Shown here piece by piece: positions 8,468 to 16,917 of a stretch of 64,000 bases of DNA. The first letter of the stretch is position 1. Each line of letters opens with the position of its first letter. The position numbers and the translations under genes are program-made. The notes beneath the pieces are model-generated. The model searched no databases and was not told the DNA's origin. It worked only from the letters and a program-made list of their open reading frames with translations. Source of the DNA: Bradyrhizobium sp. LTSP885 (GTDB taxonomy: Bacteria > Pseudomonadota > Alphaproteobacteria > Rhizobiales > Xanthobacteraceae); the NCBI RefSeq assembly GCF_000938305.1, contig NZ_JYMT01000042.1:248001-312000 (forward strand). Reading direction: 5' to 3'.

Positions 8468-8584
8468 CTTGCGGGCTTCTCACAATTTCGGAGGATGATC
8501 CTTTAAAAATGGGATGTGAAAATTAAGAGCCGGTTAACCGACGGCATTTCATCGCGCGAGATCGATGCCGACTGCGTGATCGTG

Positions 8585-8663
8585 TTAGAGCGAAGTGGAT
8601 ACCGGTTCGCGTGAAGAAAACGCGTCAAAACAAAGCATCTAGAGCCCCGTTCCGGGGCTCTAG
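8585..8663. repeat. dispersed intergenic repeat, copy 1, with terminal hairpin
   Basis: First of three copies of a repeat containing GAGCGAAGTGG-TACCGG-TCGCGT-AAGAAAACGCGTCAAAA. It ends in a hairpin, AGAGCCCC / GGGGCTCT (8641-8648 and 8654-8661, 5-nt loop). The hairpin overlaps the stop codon of the minus-strand gene at 8660 and probably serves as its terminator. The other copies are at 8996 and 16915. Confidence 0.85.
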
Positions 8664-8965
8664 TCGTCCTGTCGGCCGCCATCGATCACCTGGAACAGCG
8701 GCGCGGCCTCGCGGGGATGCTCGAGCAGTTCGTCGACCATGGCAATGGCGGCTGTGCCGTATTTCGCGGTCGCAGAATCCAGCGGCCGTTCGGCCTCGTC
8801 GGCGAGCGCAAGCCTGGCGCCTTCGAGCAGCGTGCGGGTTCGCGCGGCGGGCTCGTCACCGGCCGTCAGCGCAGCTCTGGCGATCGATCGCAGGACGAAC
8901 AATTCGCCCTCCAGCCGTAGCAGTCGATCGTTCAGTTTGGTCAGGACGGTGTTCAGGTTCCGCAT
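8660..8965 (-). CDS. hypothetical helical protein
   Basis: A 101-residue protein from ATG 8965 (MRNLNTVLTKLNDRLLRLEG). It is predicted all-helical. A leucine-spaced N-terminal helix suggests a coiled coil. A longer frame upstream would run through the second copy of the dispersed repeat, so the internal start is preferred. It ends in the hairpin of repeat copy 1. Function is unknown. Confidence 0.65.
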   Translation of the reverse strand: MRNLNTVLTKLNDRLLRLEGELFVLRSIARAALTAGDEPAARTRTLLEGARLALADEAERPLDSATAKYGTAAIAMVDELLEHPREAAPLFQVIDGGRQDD

Positions 8966-8995
8966 GATGTCCTCGGTCGCTCTTGGGGGCACATA

Positions 8996-9078
8996 GCGTT
9001 TTCGAGCGAAGCCTGTCCCGGACAGGATCCGGGATGGACGCCGGTTCGCGTGAAGAAAACGCGTCAAAAAAAGAATCT
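8996..9078. repeat. dispersed intergenic repeat, copy 2
   Basis: Second copy of the GTTTTCGAGCGAAG ... AAGAAAACGCGTCAAAA repeat. It is interrupted internally by about 17 bp (TGTCCCGGACAGGATCC, itself an inverted repeat) relative to copies 1 and 3. It lacks the GAGCCCC hairpin. Confidence 0.8.
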
Positions 9079-9512
9079 GACCACCCAAGCCATTACACGG
9101 CGCTTTCTTTACAGGTCCTTGTTGCCGGAATTGTTGCCTGTCGAACGCGGATACCCAGCGCAATTGAGCGCTGCGCCGACGGCGTCAATCTAACCTGCTT
9201 CTTGCGCAAATTGAGATAGTAGAATAGTACCGATTGCATTGCGGACATCAAACCTTTTTCAAGATGAACATTGCGACCGATATCGCGTTGGTGCTGCACG
9301 CGGCGGTGACCTGCCGCTCAGCGATATTGAGCGCGATGGATACTGTCTCTGACAGTTTCGGCGAAGCGCTCCTGCTCCCCATCCTGGTCCTGACGATTTT
9401 GCGGTTCGGCGCCTGTCGGCTGACCGCTATGGCGCGGGCCGCCATGTTGGGCGGTCAATTGCAGTCCCTGGAACCGACATCTCGAGGCGTGTAATAGGCA
9501 ACGGAGAGATCT
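9079..9512. other. gene-poor region with one doubtful frame
   Basis: There is no convincing gene here. A frame from ATG 9264 to 9494 (about 76 residues, with a hydrophobic stretch GEALLLPILVLTILRFG) could encode a small membrane protein. It lacks a clear ribosome site, and the opposite strand is also open, so I do not call it. Confidence 0.4.
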
Positions 9513-9620
9513 GTGCTCTGGTGGCTCTGGACAGCGATTGCGATAGTCACCCTTGTTTTCGGGGCGAAGTGGTTCGTCGGGTGGTGGATACGGCACAACG
9601 GAAACTGGAACCGAGACTGA
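9513..9620 (+). CDS. very small tryptophan-rich membrane protein (GTG start)
   Basis: A 35-residue frame beginning at GTG 9513, with GGAGAG (9502-9507) as ribosome site. It reads as a single hydrophobic helix (LWWLWTAIAIVTLVFGAKW) followed by a basic, Trp/Asn-rich end (GWWIRHNGNWNRD). The well-placed ribosome site and membrane-peptide composition support it. It ends 8 nt before the next gene, so the two may be co-translated. Confidence 0.45.
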   Translation: MLWWLWTAIAIVTLVFGAKWFVGWWIRHNGNWNRD

Positions 9621-9628
9621 TTGCGAGC

Positions 9629-10186
9629 ATGATTGATCAGCCGACTAGACCGGCCCGTTGCAAATCATGCAGGCCGGGCTCGATCGGCGGCGCGACTGTC
9701 TCGAGGGGGTGGGGCGCGATAGGGGCAGTTGCTCCATTGGTCCTGCTGCTCTGCCTCTCCGGCTGCGCGGCAACCACCGAATATGCGTCGACACCTGAGG
9801 TGACCGCGTCGCCAGCGCCGGCGGCCGCACCGCCAACGCCAGCGGCGGAAACACCCAGGCGAGACTTGACCGTCTCCGAGCGGGCCACGCTGGCTGATGC
9901 GTTCTCAGCCAGTTTGAGCGATCGCGAGGGCGCGAAATTCAGGTGGACCAGAATTCCCATCGTCTCCGGCGAGGGCCGGCGATCCCTTGACTACTGCGCC
10001 CAGCTCAATGTGCGGAACAGCAAAGGCACGTATCAGGGGATGCAGCCATTCCTGGCGACGATCATCATCGAAAACGGCATCGTGACGGGCGGCGCAATCG
10101 CAGCGACCATCTCCGAAGGTGTCGCACAGGATCCGGCGCTCGTTCCGACGCTCTGCCGGCAGAAGGGACTCGATCCCTTCGCGTAG
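9629..10186 (+). CDS. putative lipoprotein
   Basis: A 185-residue protein with a lipobox LCLSGC at about residues 41-46, preceded by the hydrophobic stretch GAIGAVAPLVLL. After the lipidated Cys comes an Ala/Pro linker, then a compact domain ending in CRQKGLDPFA. The leader before the lipobox is long from ATG 9629. A later in-frame GTG (near 9698) would give a normal signal peptide, so the start is uncertain. The fold is unrecognised. Confidence 0.65.
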   Translation: MIDQPTRPARCKSCRPGSIGGATVSRGWGAIGAVAPLVLLLCLSGCAATTEYASTPEVTASPAPAAAPPTPAAETPRRDLTVSERATLADAFSASLSDREGAKFRWTRIPIVSGEGRRSLDYCAQLNVRNSKGTYQGMQPFLATIIIENGIVTGGAIAATISEGVAQDPALVPTLCRQKGLDPFA

Positions 10187-10362
10187 AACGAGATTGCTGC
10201 GGTGCCTTCCGCGGGCTGCGCCGTACGAGGCGATCGGACCATTGGCGCGACGCGCAACCGCTTGCTATGCTCACCCGTGGTTGCAGGAGGGACGATCCGC
10301 GCGGCCAGGTTCGCAACGGAGCAACGGCTATAGGTCGTGACGACAGGGGTTGGTCGTACGGT

Positions 10363-12300
10363 ATGGCAGAGATTAGCAAGCTGCTGAGGGAAATCCCTAA
10401 AAAGCTGGAGGCCGCGGAGCAGCTGTCGCGCGCGCTCGAACTTTGCACCAGGGATGGATTCCCCGACCATGCAGCGTTTGATCCGTGGCTCGCCAGAAAG
10501 CTGAGGAAGCGAAATCACCTCGTGCCCACGTCGGATCCGCTCGGCGCGCGACACAGCTTTTTCACATCGACCAGCGGGGAGGTCCAGCGCCTGGCCAGGC
10601 TCATGAAAGGGTCCACCAGGGAAAAGCCAGCCGGCTTGCAGGACGCTCTCAAATACGAGCTATTCGCGTGTTTCTTTCGCGGCAGCGAGCAAGGAAGGCA
10701 GTTCCTCGAGAAGATCGTGCAGGAATTCGATGACGCCGAGCTCACCGAAGATCTGTCGGCCGCTTCATCCATCGAATTGCGATTGCGTCTCTTCGCCGCG
10801 ATCGAACGGGAGCGCGGCCAGGACGCATTCATGATCCTGGGGCGTCTGAATGAAAACGATCTGGATCCCGGCGAATACGCCTATCTTCGGGCGCTGTGCC
10901 ACTTTCGCTCCGGCCAATTCAACGAGGCGATTCAATATGCGGCCCGCGTGCCGCTCTCTGCGGTCGACGGCGCCCGTGCAGTTGAGCTTCGTGCGAAGAG
11001 CCACGCCTATCTGGGCGATGTCGCGGGAGTGAAACAGACGATCGCGCTGCTGGCGAAGGACGACTTCACCGTGTGCCAATTGCTGCTGCTGGCAGAGTTG
11101 ACGGCCTACCATTCAGATAGCCTTGCTCACGGCCTCTCTTTGGTTGAGGACCATCCGCTGTTCGCTCGTCCTGCCAACATATCGCCGGACGATCCGGGAT
11201 ATGGCGAGTTCCAGAAGTTTCACGTCCGGCTCCTGACCGGATTCCAGGAACGGCTTCACGAGATTGCCGAAGCAAAGGCAGCAGAGGATGAGACAGAAGC
11301 GGTATCGATGGATGTGGATGCACTCGTTGCGACTGACCCCGTGCTCAAGCGCACCTGCGTTGCCGCCATTTTCCGATCCCAACTTGCCGACACTGCGCCG
11401 CAGCCGCCGATCGCACAATCGATCGTGCAGTCATTGGTCCCGTCAATTCAAGCCAGGGACAACGAAGCCGTTCTGATCCTGTTCCAGTCGCTGTATCGGA
11501 TCGGTGCCTTCGACGAATTCATGCGTCAGTTTCCCAGCATCTGGACTGAGGACTTGCATGACGAAGGTTGGATCGATCTGGTCGGACTTGCCTATGAGGT
11601 GGCCAGCACCACCAGGCACAAGCTTGCGGATCAAATCCGGAAGGTGATCGAAGCGCTAGGTGCCAAGGACGTTCAGGCTAGTGCAGAAGAAGCGGCCCGC
11701 CGCCAAGAGATCGTCAGGCACCTGACCCCGATGGGGCGCGAGGCCTATCGGCTTGCTGCAGCGGCGATGGATGAGACCGATCAGCGAGACGTGCTCTGGC
11801 GCGATGCCGGGTTGCTCGCGCTCGGTTATTTCCGGATCCTCGAAATCGAGTTGAACCAGCGCTTCCTGAGGCCGGTCGCGAATGGCATCGTCCTGGCCCA
11901 GCTCGCTAGCGCGACCGCGGCGGCGTCGGAGGACGGCAGGAAGCCCTGGAAAAATGCGCTGAAATCGTTGAAGAGCTTGGTGTCCGATCCGTCCGAGCGG
12001 CTGATGCTCGGCCCGCTTCGGAACATGTGCAGCGATTTCGCCAATCCACCGCCTGAGGTCGATGCCAATTTGCGGAGGTTCGTGCAGGCGGCATTCGAGG
12101 CCCAGCTCACGCCCGCGGGCAAATTCGCCTTCTACGCGTCCCAGCTCACGGATACGTTCTCCTCGGCTCGGGTCGGCAGCTACCGCAACCCGCCCGCGCA
12201 TGGCCGGTTTGTCGGTCTCTCCGAGGCGCAGACGTGCCGACGGCTCGTCGACGAAAGCCTCAAACTTTATTTCACCTGGTTCCGCGATTACGCGACCTGA
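10363..12300 (+). CDS. large helical-repeat protein with HEPN-like C-terminus
   Basis: A 645-residue soluble protein from ATG 10363 (MAEISKLLREIPKKL). Residues ~100-300 look like TPR/alpha-solenoid helices (for example GEYAYLRALCHFRSGQFNEAIQ). The last ~150 residues contain a helix LGYFRILEIELNQRFL and then SYRNPPAHG (about 606-614), which fits the R-x4-H motif of HEPN domains, followed by a final helix. HEPN domains act in RNA cleavage or nucleotide transfer, often in defence or toxin systems. No partner nucleotidyltransferase gene is adjacent. The fold call is inference from pattern only. Confidence 0.6.
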   Translation: MAEISKLLREIPKKLEAAEQLSRALELCTRDGFPDHAAFDPWLARKLRKRNHLVPTSDPLGARHSFFTSTSGEVQRLARLMKGSTREKPAGLQDALKYELFACFFRGSEQGRQFLEKIVQEFDDAELTEDLSAASSIELRLRLFAAIERERGQDAFMILGRLNENDLDPGEYAYLRALCHFRSGQFNEAIQYAARVPLSAVDGARAVELRAKSHAYLGDVAGVKQTIALLAKDDFTVCQLLLLAELTAYHSDSLAHGLSLVEDHPLFARPANISPDDPGYGEFQKFHVRLLTGFQERLHEIAEAKAAEDETEAVSMDVDALVATDPVLKRTCVAAIFRSQLADTAPQPPIAQSIVQSLVPSIQARDNEAVLILFQSLYRIGAFDEFMRQFPSIWTEDLHDEGWIDLVGLAYEVASTTRHKLADQIRKVIEALGAKDVQASAEEAARRQEIVRHLTPMGREAYRLAAAAMDETDQRDVLWRDAGLLALGYFRILEIELNQRFLRPVANGIVLAQLASATAAASEDGRKPWKNALKSLKSLVSDPSERLMLGPLRNMCSDFANPPPEVDANLRRFVQAAFEAQLTPAGKFAFYASQLTDTFSSARVGSYRNPPAHGRFVGLSEAQTCRRLVDESLKLYFTWFRDYAT

Positions 12301-12509
12301 GATTGACGCGGCTGACGGCTTCCATGGCGACCTCTTGATTGGGGTCACGCACCATCTGGTTCGTTGAACGGCGCGGCCTGGGCCTGCATTGTTGATCACG
12401 GCAAAGGTCCGTAGATTGGTCGCGATCCGGCGTCCCGGTTCGGACGCGGCGATCCGACTCAATTGAATCGCGGCATGCGCCAGCATTCCGCAGCAGTGAA
12501 GGAACCCAC

Positions 12510-12923
12510 GTGAAGATCGCCGTCGAAACATCAGTTGCCGCGCCGATCGGCGATGTCTGGCGAGCCTACACGACGCCTGAGGATATCAAGCAGTGGAATG
12601 CCGCCTCCGACGATTGGCACACGACTACCGCAGCGGTCGACCTTCGCGTCGGCGGCGCTTTCTCCTCGCGGATGGAAGCGAAGGACGGCAGCATGGGCTT
12701 TGATTTCGCTGGAACCTACACCAAGGTCGAAGCGCCGAACCTGCTCGAATATTCCTTCGGCGATCGCACCGCGCAGGTCGCGTTTACGCCCGAAGCCGGC
12801 GGCGTCAAGGTACGGGTCAGTTTCGACGGCGAGGAAACCCATTCGGTCGAGCAGCAGCGCGGCGGCTGGCAGGCCATCCTGAACAGCTTCAAGCGCTACG
12901 TCGAAACGCCGCGACGCGGCTGA
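12510..12923 (+). CDS. SRPBCC / AHSA1-type ligand-binding protein
   Basis: A 137-residue START-like (SRPBCC) domain protein. The opening VETSVAAPIGDVWRAYTTPEDIKQW, which also spans the family D-V-W and W-N-A features, is diagnostic. So is the C-terminal GGWQAILNSFKRYVE helix. Members bind small hydrophobic ligands or act as Aha1-like modules. It stands alone between unrelated genes. Confidence 0.85.
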   Translation: MKIAVETSVAAPIGDVWRAYTTPEDIKQWNAASDDWHTTTAAVDLRVGGAFSSRMEAKDGSMGFDFAGTYTKVEAPNLLEYSFGDRTAQVAFTPEAGGVKVRVSFDGEETHSVEQQRGGWQAILNSFKRYVETPRRG

Positions 12924-13004
12924 TCCCGGGCAATGCCGGGCGGCGCGATCGTGGTCGACATGCCGCCGTTTGCGGTAGATAATGCATCGCCTGGAGCAAA
13001 TGCG

Positions 13005-13232
13005 ATGCGGTCAGTTCTGGCGCTTGGCCTGTTGATCATCCTGTGCGCTTCGGCGAACGCCGCGCCGGAGCGTCACCCCCGCGCACGCCAACCGGCGGCA
13101 GCGCGCCCGCCAGCGGCGGTACGTCCGCCTGCGGATGCGACCTCGACGCCTCGCGTCGCAGTTCCCGGCTGGAGCGACGAGGCCACGCGCCGCTGGATGG
13201 ATCAATCCACCCACTACGGAGAAGGCGATTAA
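13005..13232 (+). CDS. small Pro/Ala-rich secreted protein
   Basis: A 75-residue protein from ATG 13005 with a signal peptide (MRSVLALGLLIILCASANA, cleaved near residue 19). A disordered Ala/Pro/Arg linker follows, then a short conserved-looking end, PGWSDEATRRWMDQSTHYG. Function is unknown. The upstream in-frame ATG at 12933 would put a polar leader before the signal peptide and is not favoured. Confidence 0.55.
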   Translation: MRSVLALGLLIILCASANAAPERHPRARQPAAARPPAAVRPPADATSTPRVAVPGWSDEATRRWMDQSTHYGEGD

Positions 13233-13335
13233 TCGTTTGCGATTAGTCTTGGCTACCAACCGTCCGGCGCTTGGCAGATGTCCTGCCAAACATTCGGGGG
13301 GTAACGTTCTCGCCAAAGGCTTGGCGTGCGCAAGC

Positions 13336-13629
13336 TCAATCGTCGTCTGTCTCCGTCTCCCGTGGATTTGATCGTGAGCGTGCGCTGGACGTTCGAGAAG
13401 CCGCCGGGGCCTTTTTCGCACGCGTCCCTTCGTCCTCACGCAACTGCTTCCGCACGCGCCGGGCGATCCGCATCGCCCGCTTGATGTTCGGGTCGTGGGA
13501 GTCTTCGTCGAAGAACAGGACGACCTCGCAAGCCGGACACTGGCGCGAATAGCCGTTCTGCAGCCGCTTGGCGCGATCGCGAAAGACGTTCTTGCAGCGC
13601 GTGCAATTGATCTGGACGGAATCTTCCAT
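13336..13629 (-). CDS. zinc-ribbon protein
   Basis: A 97-residue protein from ATG 13629 (MEDSVQINCTRCKNVF). Two CxxC pairs (CTRC near residue 9 and CPAC near residue 31) form a likely zinc ribbon of the type found in MJ0042-like proteins. The rest is a basic helix (RAMRIARRVRKQL) and a disordered, Ser/Arg/Asp-rich tail ending DDD. It may bind nucleic acid or protein. Function is unknown. Confidence 0.7.
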   Translation of the reverse strand: MEDSVQINCTRCKNVFRDRAKRLQNGYSRQCPACEVVLFFDEDSHDPNIKRAMRIARRVRKQLREDEGTRAKKAPAASRTSSARSRSNPRETETDDD

Positions 13630-14048
13630 GGCAGCCTTGAAATGTCGGCGCGAAGCCTGCCGGCCAGCTCCTCGATGAAGCAAATACGTATAAAAGCCGG
13701 CGAATCGCGCGGCGCTGGCAATCCCGGCAGACCGGGCACGTCAGGGAGTGACGGCAAGCTAATCTGGCTCACCTGACTAATGGCTCCAGTTGGTTTCCAA
13801 AGTCAATTCATGTGTAGAAGCTGCTTCTTACGAATCCGTCGGCAGGGAAAGGTTGTTCTCTTCCGAAATGGCGGTAGCGCCGACACCCGCAATGGCGGCA
13901 CGACCTGTTCGCAATCAGCCCGCAAAAGAGTTTTGCGTTTCATTGACGCCGACGCGAGGTCACCCAACGATGGTCCGGCGCGTATCGCTCTCAGGTCCGG
14001 AACAGTTTCGGCGCCGGCGACGTCGCCGCTTTGCCCAAGGCATTGTCC
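13630..14048. other. upstream region of the first flavoprotein-ferredoxin pair
   Basis: No gene is supported here. The region holds the candidate promoter at 13938-13971 and a 14-bp perfect palindrome CGGCGACGTCGCCG at 14015-14028, about 20 bp before the flavoprotein start. Confidence 0.5.
13938..13971 (+). promoter_or_regulatory. candidate promoter with shared TTTCATTGAC element
   Basis: TTTCATTGAC (13938-13947) includes a -35-like TTGACG (13943-13948). A 17-bp spacer and AACGAT (13966-13971) follow. The same TTTCATTGAC with a well-spaced -10-like hexamer precedes the FAD oxidoreductase operon (21222) and the SsuA-like operon (47703). It lies 78 bp before the flavoprotein start. Confidence 0.4.
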
Positions 14049-15653
14049 ATGGCTTCTTCATCGCGCGAACCGCTGTCGATCACGACCGATGTGTTGGTCG
14101 TCGGCGGCGGCATGGCGGGTGCATGGGCGGCGAGCGCCGCTGCGGAGGCTGGCGCGCGGGTTATCCTAGCTGACAAGGGTTATTGCGGCACCAGCGGCGT
14201 GACCGCGGCGGCGGGTCCCGGGCATTGGTGGGTTCCGCCGGATCCTCCCGAAGCGCGCGCGACGACCGTGCGCAATCGCATGGCGGCGGGGCTTGGGCTC
14301 GGCGAAGCCGAATGGATGCACCGCATCCTCGATCAGACCTGGCGGACGCTGCCGCGGCTTGCACCGTACTACAAATTCGGCGTGGACGACGACGGACGGG
14401 TCAATCATCGCGCGGTACGCGGACCCGAATATATGCGTGCGCTTCGCCAGTTCGCGCTCGGCCACGGCGTCACCATTCTCGACCATTCGCCGGTGCTGGA
14501 ACTATTGGCGCGCGACGATGGCTCGATCGGGGGCGTTCGTGGTCTGCGCCGGCAGGACGGGAACAGGCCATACCGGATCGAGGCTGGCGCCGTCGTGCTG
14601 GCGGCGGGCGGGACCAGTTTCCTGTCGCACCTTCTGGGATCGCGAACCAACACCGGTGACGGTTATTTGCTGGCGGCCGAAGCCGGCGCCGAATTGTCCG
14701 GCATGGAGTTCACCGCCGCCTACACCATCGCGCCGGCGCATTCGACGATGACGCGCAGCATGGCCTATTCCTTCGCGACCTATTACGACGCCGATCGGCG
14801 CGAGCTCGATCTGCCGCTTGGGCCGGATCAGACCGTGCGTCTTGCCCGCGCGTTGCAGCGCGGACCGGTATATTGTTCGCTGCATCGTCTGCCAAACGAT
14901 GTGAAGGCGAGGCTGCATACGATTTCGCCGAACGTACCGCTGGTGTTCGATCGCTGGCGGATCGATCCCTACCGCGACCGGTTCGAGGTCACGCTGCACA
15001 ATGACGGCACGATCCGCGGTCTCGGCGGCGTGCGCGTGGTCGATGCGGATTGCGCGACATCGGTGCCGGGCCTGTTCGTGGCGGGTGACAATGCCTCGCG
15101 CGAGAAGGTCGCGGGCGCGATCTCCGGCGGCGGAAACGTCAACTCGGCCTGGGCGCTGTCGTCGGGAGTATTTGCTGGCCAGGCGGCCGCGCGCCTTTCG
15201 CGTGGGACCAACAGCCGTTCGGCGCACCTTGAACCGCTCGGACAGGCCGGACTTCGACCGCGCGCCGACGCGAAGGCTCTTCAGCTTGTCGGGATTCGGG
15301 ACGCCGTCCGCGCCGAGATGCATCCGTTCGACAAGACTCTGTTCCGTACCGCTGCCGGACTTGCGGCGTCCCGCGGCGCGCTCGACACTCTCTGGAGTGA
15401 GATCGTCGACCATGCGCCCGCCGACACGCTAGCATGGCGCGAAACCGCGGCATTGGTGGCGACGGCACGCTGGTCGGTCGCGACGGCAGCAAGGCGCAGC
15501 GAGAGCCGGGGCATGCACCGCCGCGAGGATTTCCCCGAGCCGGATCCCAAACTTGCGACCAGACTTCTCAGCGGCGGATTGGACCAGGTCTGGGTCACGC
15601 CCGATGGTGCGGCCGCGAGCTCTCGGCTCGGTCAACTGGAAAGCGCTCTATGA
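14049..15653 (+). CDS. FAD-dependent flavoprotein, fumarate-reductase/AprA type (copy 1)
   Basis: A 534-residue cytoplasmic flavoprotein. The FAD Rossmann motif is VVGGGMAGAWAA (residues ~17-28). ADKGYCGTSG and TAAAG follow, where the family makes contact with FAD. CATSVPGLFVAGD (around 345) is the second FAD segment. The end carries ESRGMHRREDFP (~485), the signature of succinate dehydrogenase/fumarate reductase-type flavoproteins. The gene is coupled by ATGA to a 2[4Fe-4S] ferredoxin, an arrangement like AprA-AprB, although it is shorter than AprA. A homologous pair lies at 32342-34287. The substrate is unknown; the context points to organosulfur or sulfite metabolism. Confidence 0.85.
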   Translation: MASSSREPLSITTDVLVVGGGMAGAWAASAAAEAGARVILADKGYCGTSGVTAAAGPGHWWVPPDPPEARATTVRNRMAAGLGLGEAEWMHRILDQTWRTLPRLAPYYKFGVDDDGRVNHRAVRGPEYMRALRQFALGHGVTILDHSPVLELLARDDGSIGGVRGLRRQDGNRPYRIEAGAVVLAAGGTSFLSHLLGSRTNTGDGYLLAAEAGAELSGMEFTAAYTIAPAHSTMTRSMAYSFATYYDADRRELDLPLGPDQTVRLARALQRGPVYCSLHRLPNDVKARLHTISPNVPLVFDRWRIDPYRDRFEVTLHNDGTIRGLGGVRVVDADCATSVPGLFVAGDNASREKVAGAISGGGNVNSAWALSSGVFAGQAAARLSRGTNSRSAHLEPLGQAGLRPRADAKALQLVGIRDAVRAEMHPFDKTLFRTAAGLAASRGALDTLWSEIVDHAPADTLAWRETAALVATARWSVATAARRSESRGMHRREDFPEPDPKLATRLLSGGLDQVWVTPDGAAASSRLGQLESAL

Positions 15654-16015
15654 TTGAAGTCATCGTCTCGGACCGCTGCACGAATTGCGGCAAATGCGTT
15701 GAGGTCTGTCCAACCAACGTGTTCGATCCCAGCCAGGCAGGTCCGCCCATTCTGGCGCGCGTGGACGATTGCCAGACCTGCTTCATGTGCGAGCTGCATT
15801 GCCGCGCGGACGCGATCTATGTCGCGCCCGATTGCGACCGTCGTGTCCCGACCACCTCTGACGAAGCCCTGGCCGCGGGGCGCCTCGGCCAATACCGGCA
15901 GCACTCCGGCTGGGACGAATGGGCGGATCAGTTTCCCAACGAACAATGGCTGATGGAAACGGTGTTCCGGCGTGCCGGCGAAGCTGCGCAGAGACGTGAA
16001 CCTCAAGAGAGATAA
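15650..16015 (+). CDS. 2[4Fe-4S] ferredoxin partner of the flavoprotein (copy 1)
   Basis: A 121-residue iron-sulfur protein. Cluster ligands are Cys10, 13, 16, 20 (CTNCGKCVEVCP) and Cys41, 44, 47, 51 (CQTCFMCELHC), giving two [4Fe-4S] clusters. The C-terminal ~60 residues lack cysteines and end in a charged helix, longer than in the second copy. It overlaps the flavoprotein stop as ATGA, so it is almost surely its electron-transfer subunit. The cluster spacing resembles AprB, but the AprB tail is not recognised. Confidence 0.88.
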   Translation: MIEVIVSDRCTNCGKCVEVCPTNVFDPSQAGPPILARVDDCQTCFMCELHCRADAIYVAPDCDRRVPTTSDEALAAGRLGQYRQHSGWDEWADQFPNEQWLMETVFRRAGEAAQRREPQER

Positions 16016-16101
16016 TTTGATTTGCACCGTCGACGTGCGTCATCCTGTTGTTGCCGAGCGTCAGTGATCTTTGAAAAGACTATCTTGCGACGAACGCCTA
16101 G

Positions 16102-16137
16102 CATGTCACGACCTTGCAATCGTGAGCGCGTGACATG
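16102..16137 (+). promoter_or_regulatory. inverted repeat covering the aldolase start codon
   Basis: Perfect 9-bp arms CATGTCACG (16102-16110) and CGTGACATG (16129-16137) flank an 18-nt spacer. The right arm contains the ATG start at 16135. An alternative inner pairing (CACGA with TCGTG) is nested. It could be an operator or an RNA hairpin that hides the start codon. The gene has no strong separate ribosome site. Confidence 0.5.
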
Positions 16138-16917
16138 AATCAGATCGTCGAGAAGCCGAAGAAATATTCACTGGTCGAGCGCGTGCCGGCCGCCTCGTTC
16201 GAAGAGGAGAGGCTGCACCGCAAGCAGCGGCTGGCGGCAACCTTCCGGTTGTTTTCCCGCTATGGGTTCGATCAGGGGCTGGCCGGGCATGTCACCGTGC
16301 GCGATCCCGAATTTCCCGATCGGTTCTGGATCAATCCGCTCTCGAAGTACTTTGGGCAGATCAAGGTCTCGGACCTTCAGCTGGTCGATCACGAGGGCAA
16401 CATCCTGATCGGCGACAAGCCGATCAACCAGGCCGGCTTCGTGATCCATTCCGCGATTCATGCCGCGCATCCGGAAGTCATCGCCGCGGCCCACACGCAC
16501 TCGACCTATGGCAAGGCCTGGTCGGCGCTCGGCCGTCTGCTCGATCCGCTCACCCAGGATTCTTGCGCCTTCTACGAGGATCACGCGCTGTTCGATCCGT
16601 TCTCCGGCGTCGTGCTCGAGGCGGAGGAGGGCAGGAAGATCGCGGAAGCCCTTGGGACGAAGAAGGCCGCGATCCTGCAAAATCATGGTCTCTTGACGGT
16701 CGGCCCGACGATCGAGGCGACCGCGTGGTGGTACATTGCGATGGACAATGCCGCACGAACGCAACTGCTTGCCGAAGCGGCCGGCACGCCGAAGCCGATA
16801 CGTCACGATGTGGCGAAGCTGACCGCAAGCCAGGTCGGCACCCACAAGGGCGGCTATTTCAGCTTCCAGCCGCTGTGGGACTGGATCTCCGAAGCCGAGC
16901 CGGATCTGTTCAACTAG
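16135..16917 (+). CDS. class II aldolase/adducin family protein
   Basis: A 260-residue protein of the zinc-dependent class II aldolase/adducin family, which includes fuculose- and methylthioribulose-phosphate enzymes. Metal ligands His120 and His122 (AHTHSTYGKAW) and His184 (LQNHGLLTVG) are present. A substrate-phosphate loop is not obvious, so it may act on an unphosphorylated substrate or as a decarboxylase. It follows the flavoprotein-ferredoxin pair by 119 bp on the same strand and may help degrade a carbon skeleton left after sulfur removal. That role is inference. Confidence 0.85.
   Translation: MNQIVEKPKKYSLVERVPAASFEEERLHRKQRLAATFRLFSRYGFDQGLAGHVTVRDPEFPDRFWINPLSKYFGQIKVSDLQLVDHEGNILIGDKPINQAGFVIHSAIHAAHPEVIAAAHTHSTYGKAWSALGRLLDPLTQDSCAFYEDHALFDPFSGVVLEAEEGRKIAEALGTKKAAILQNHGLLTVGPTIEATAWWYIAMDNAARTQLLAEAAGTPKPIRHDVAKLTASQVGTHKGGYFSFQPLWDWISEAEPDLFN

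Noticed and set aside
14049-16015. Calling the flavoprotein-ferredoxin pairs true AprA-AprB (dissimilatory APS reductase)
   Set aside because: The flavoproteins are about 535-542 residues, shorter than AprA. They end in the SRGMHRR motif of fumarate-reductase types, and the ferredoxins lack a recognisable AprB tail.
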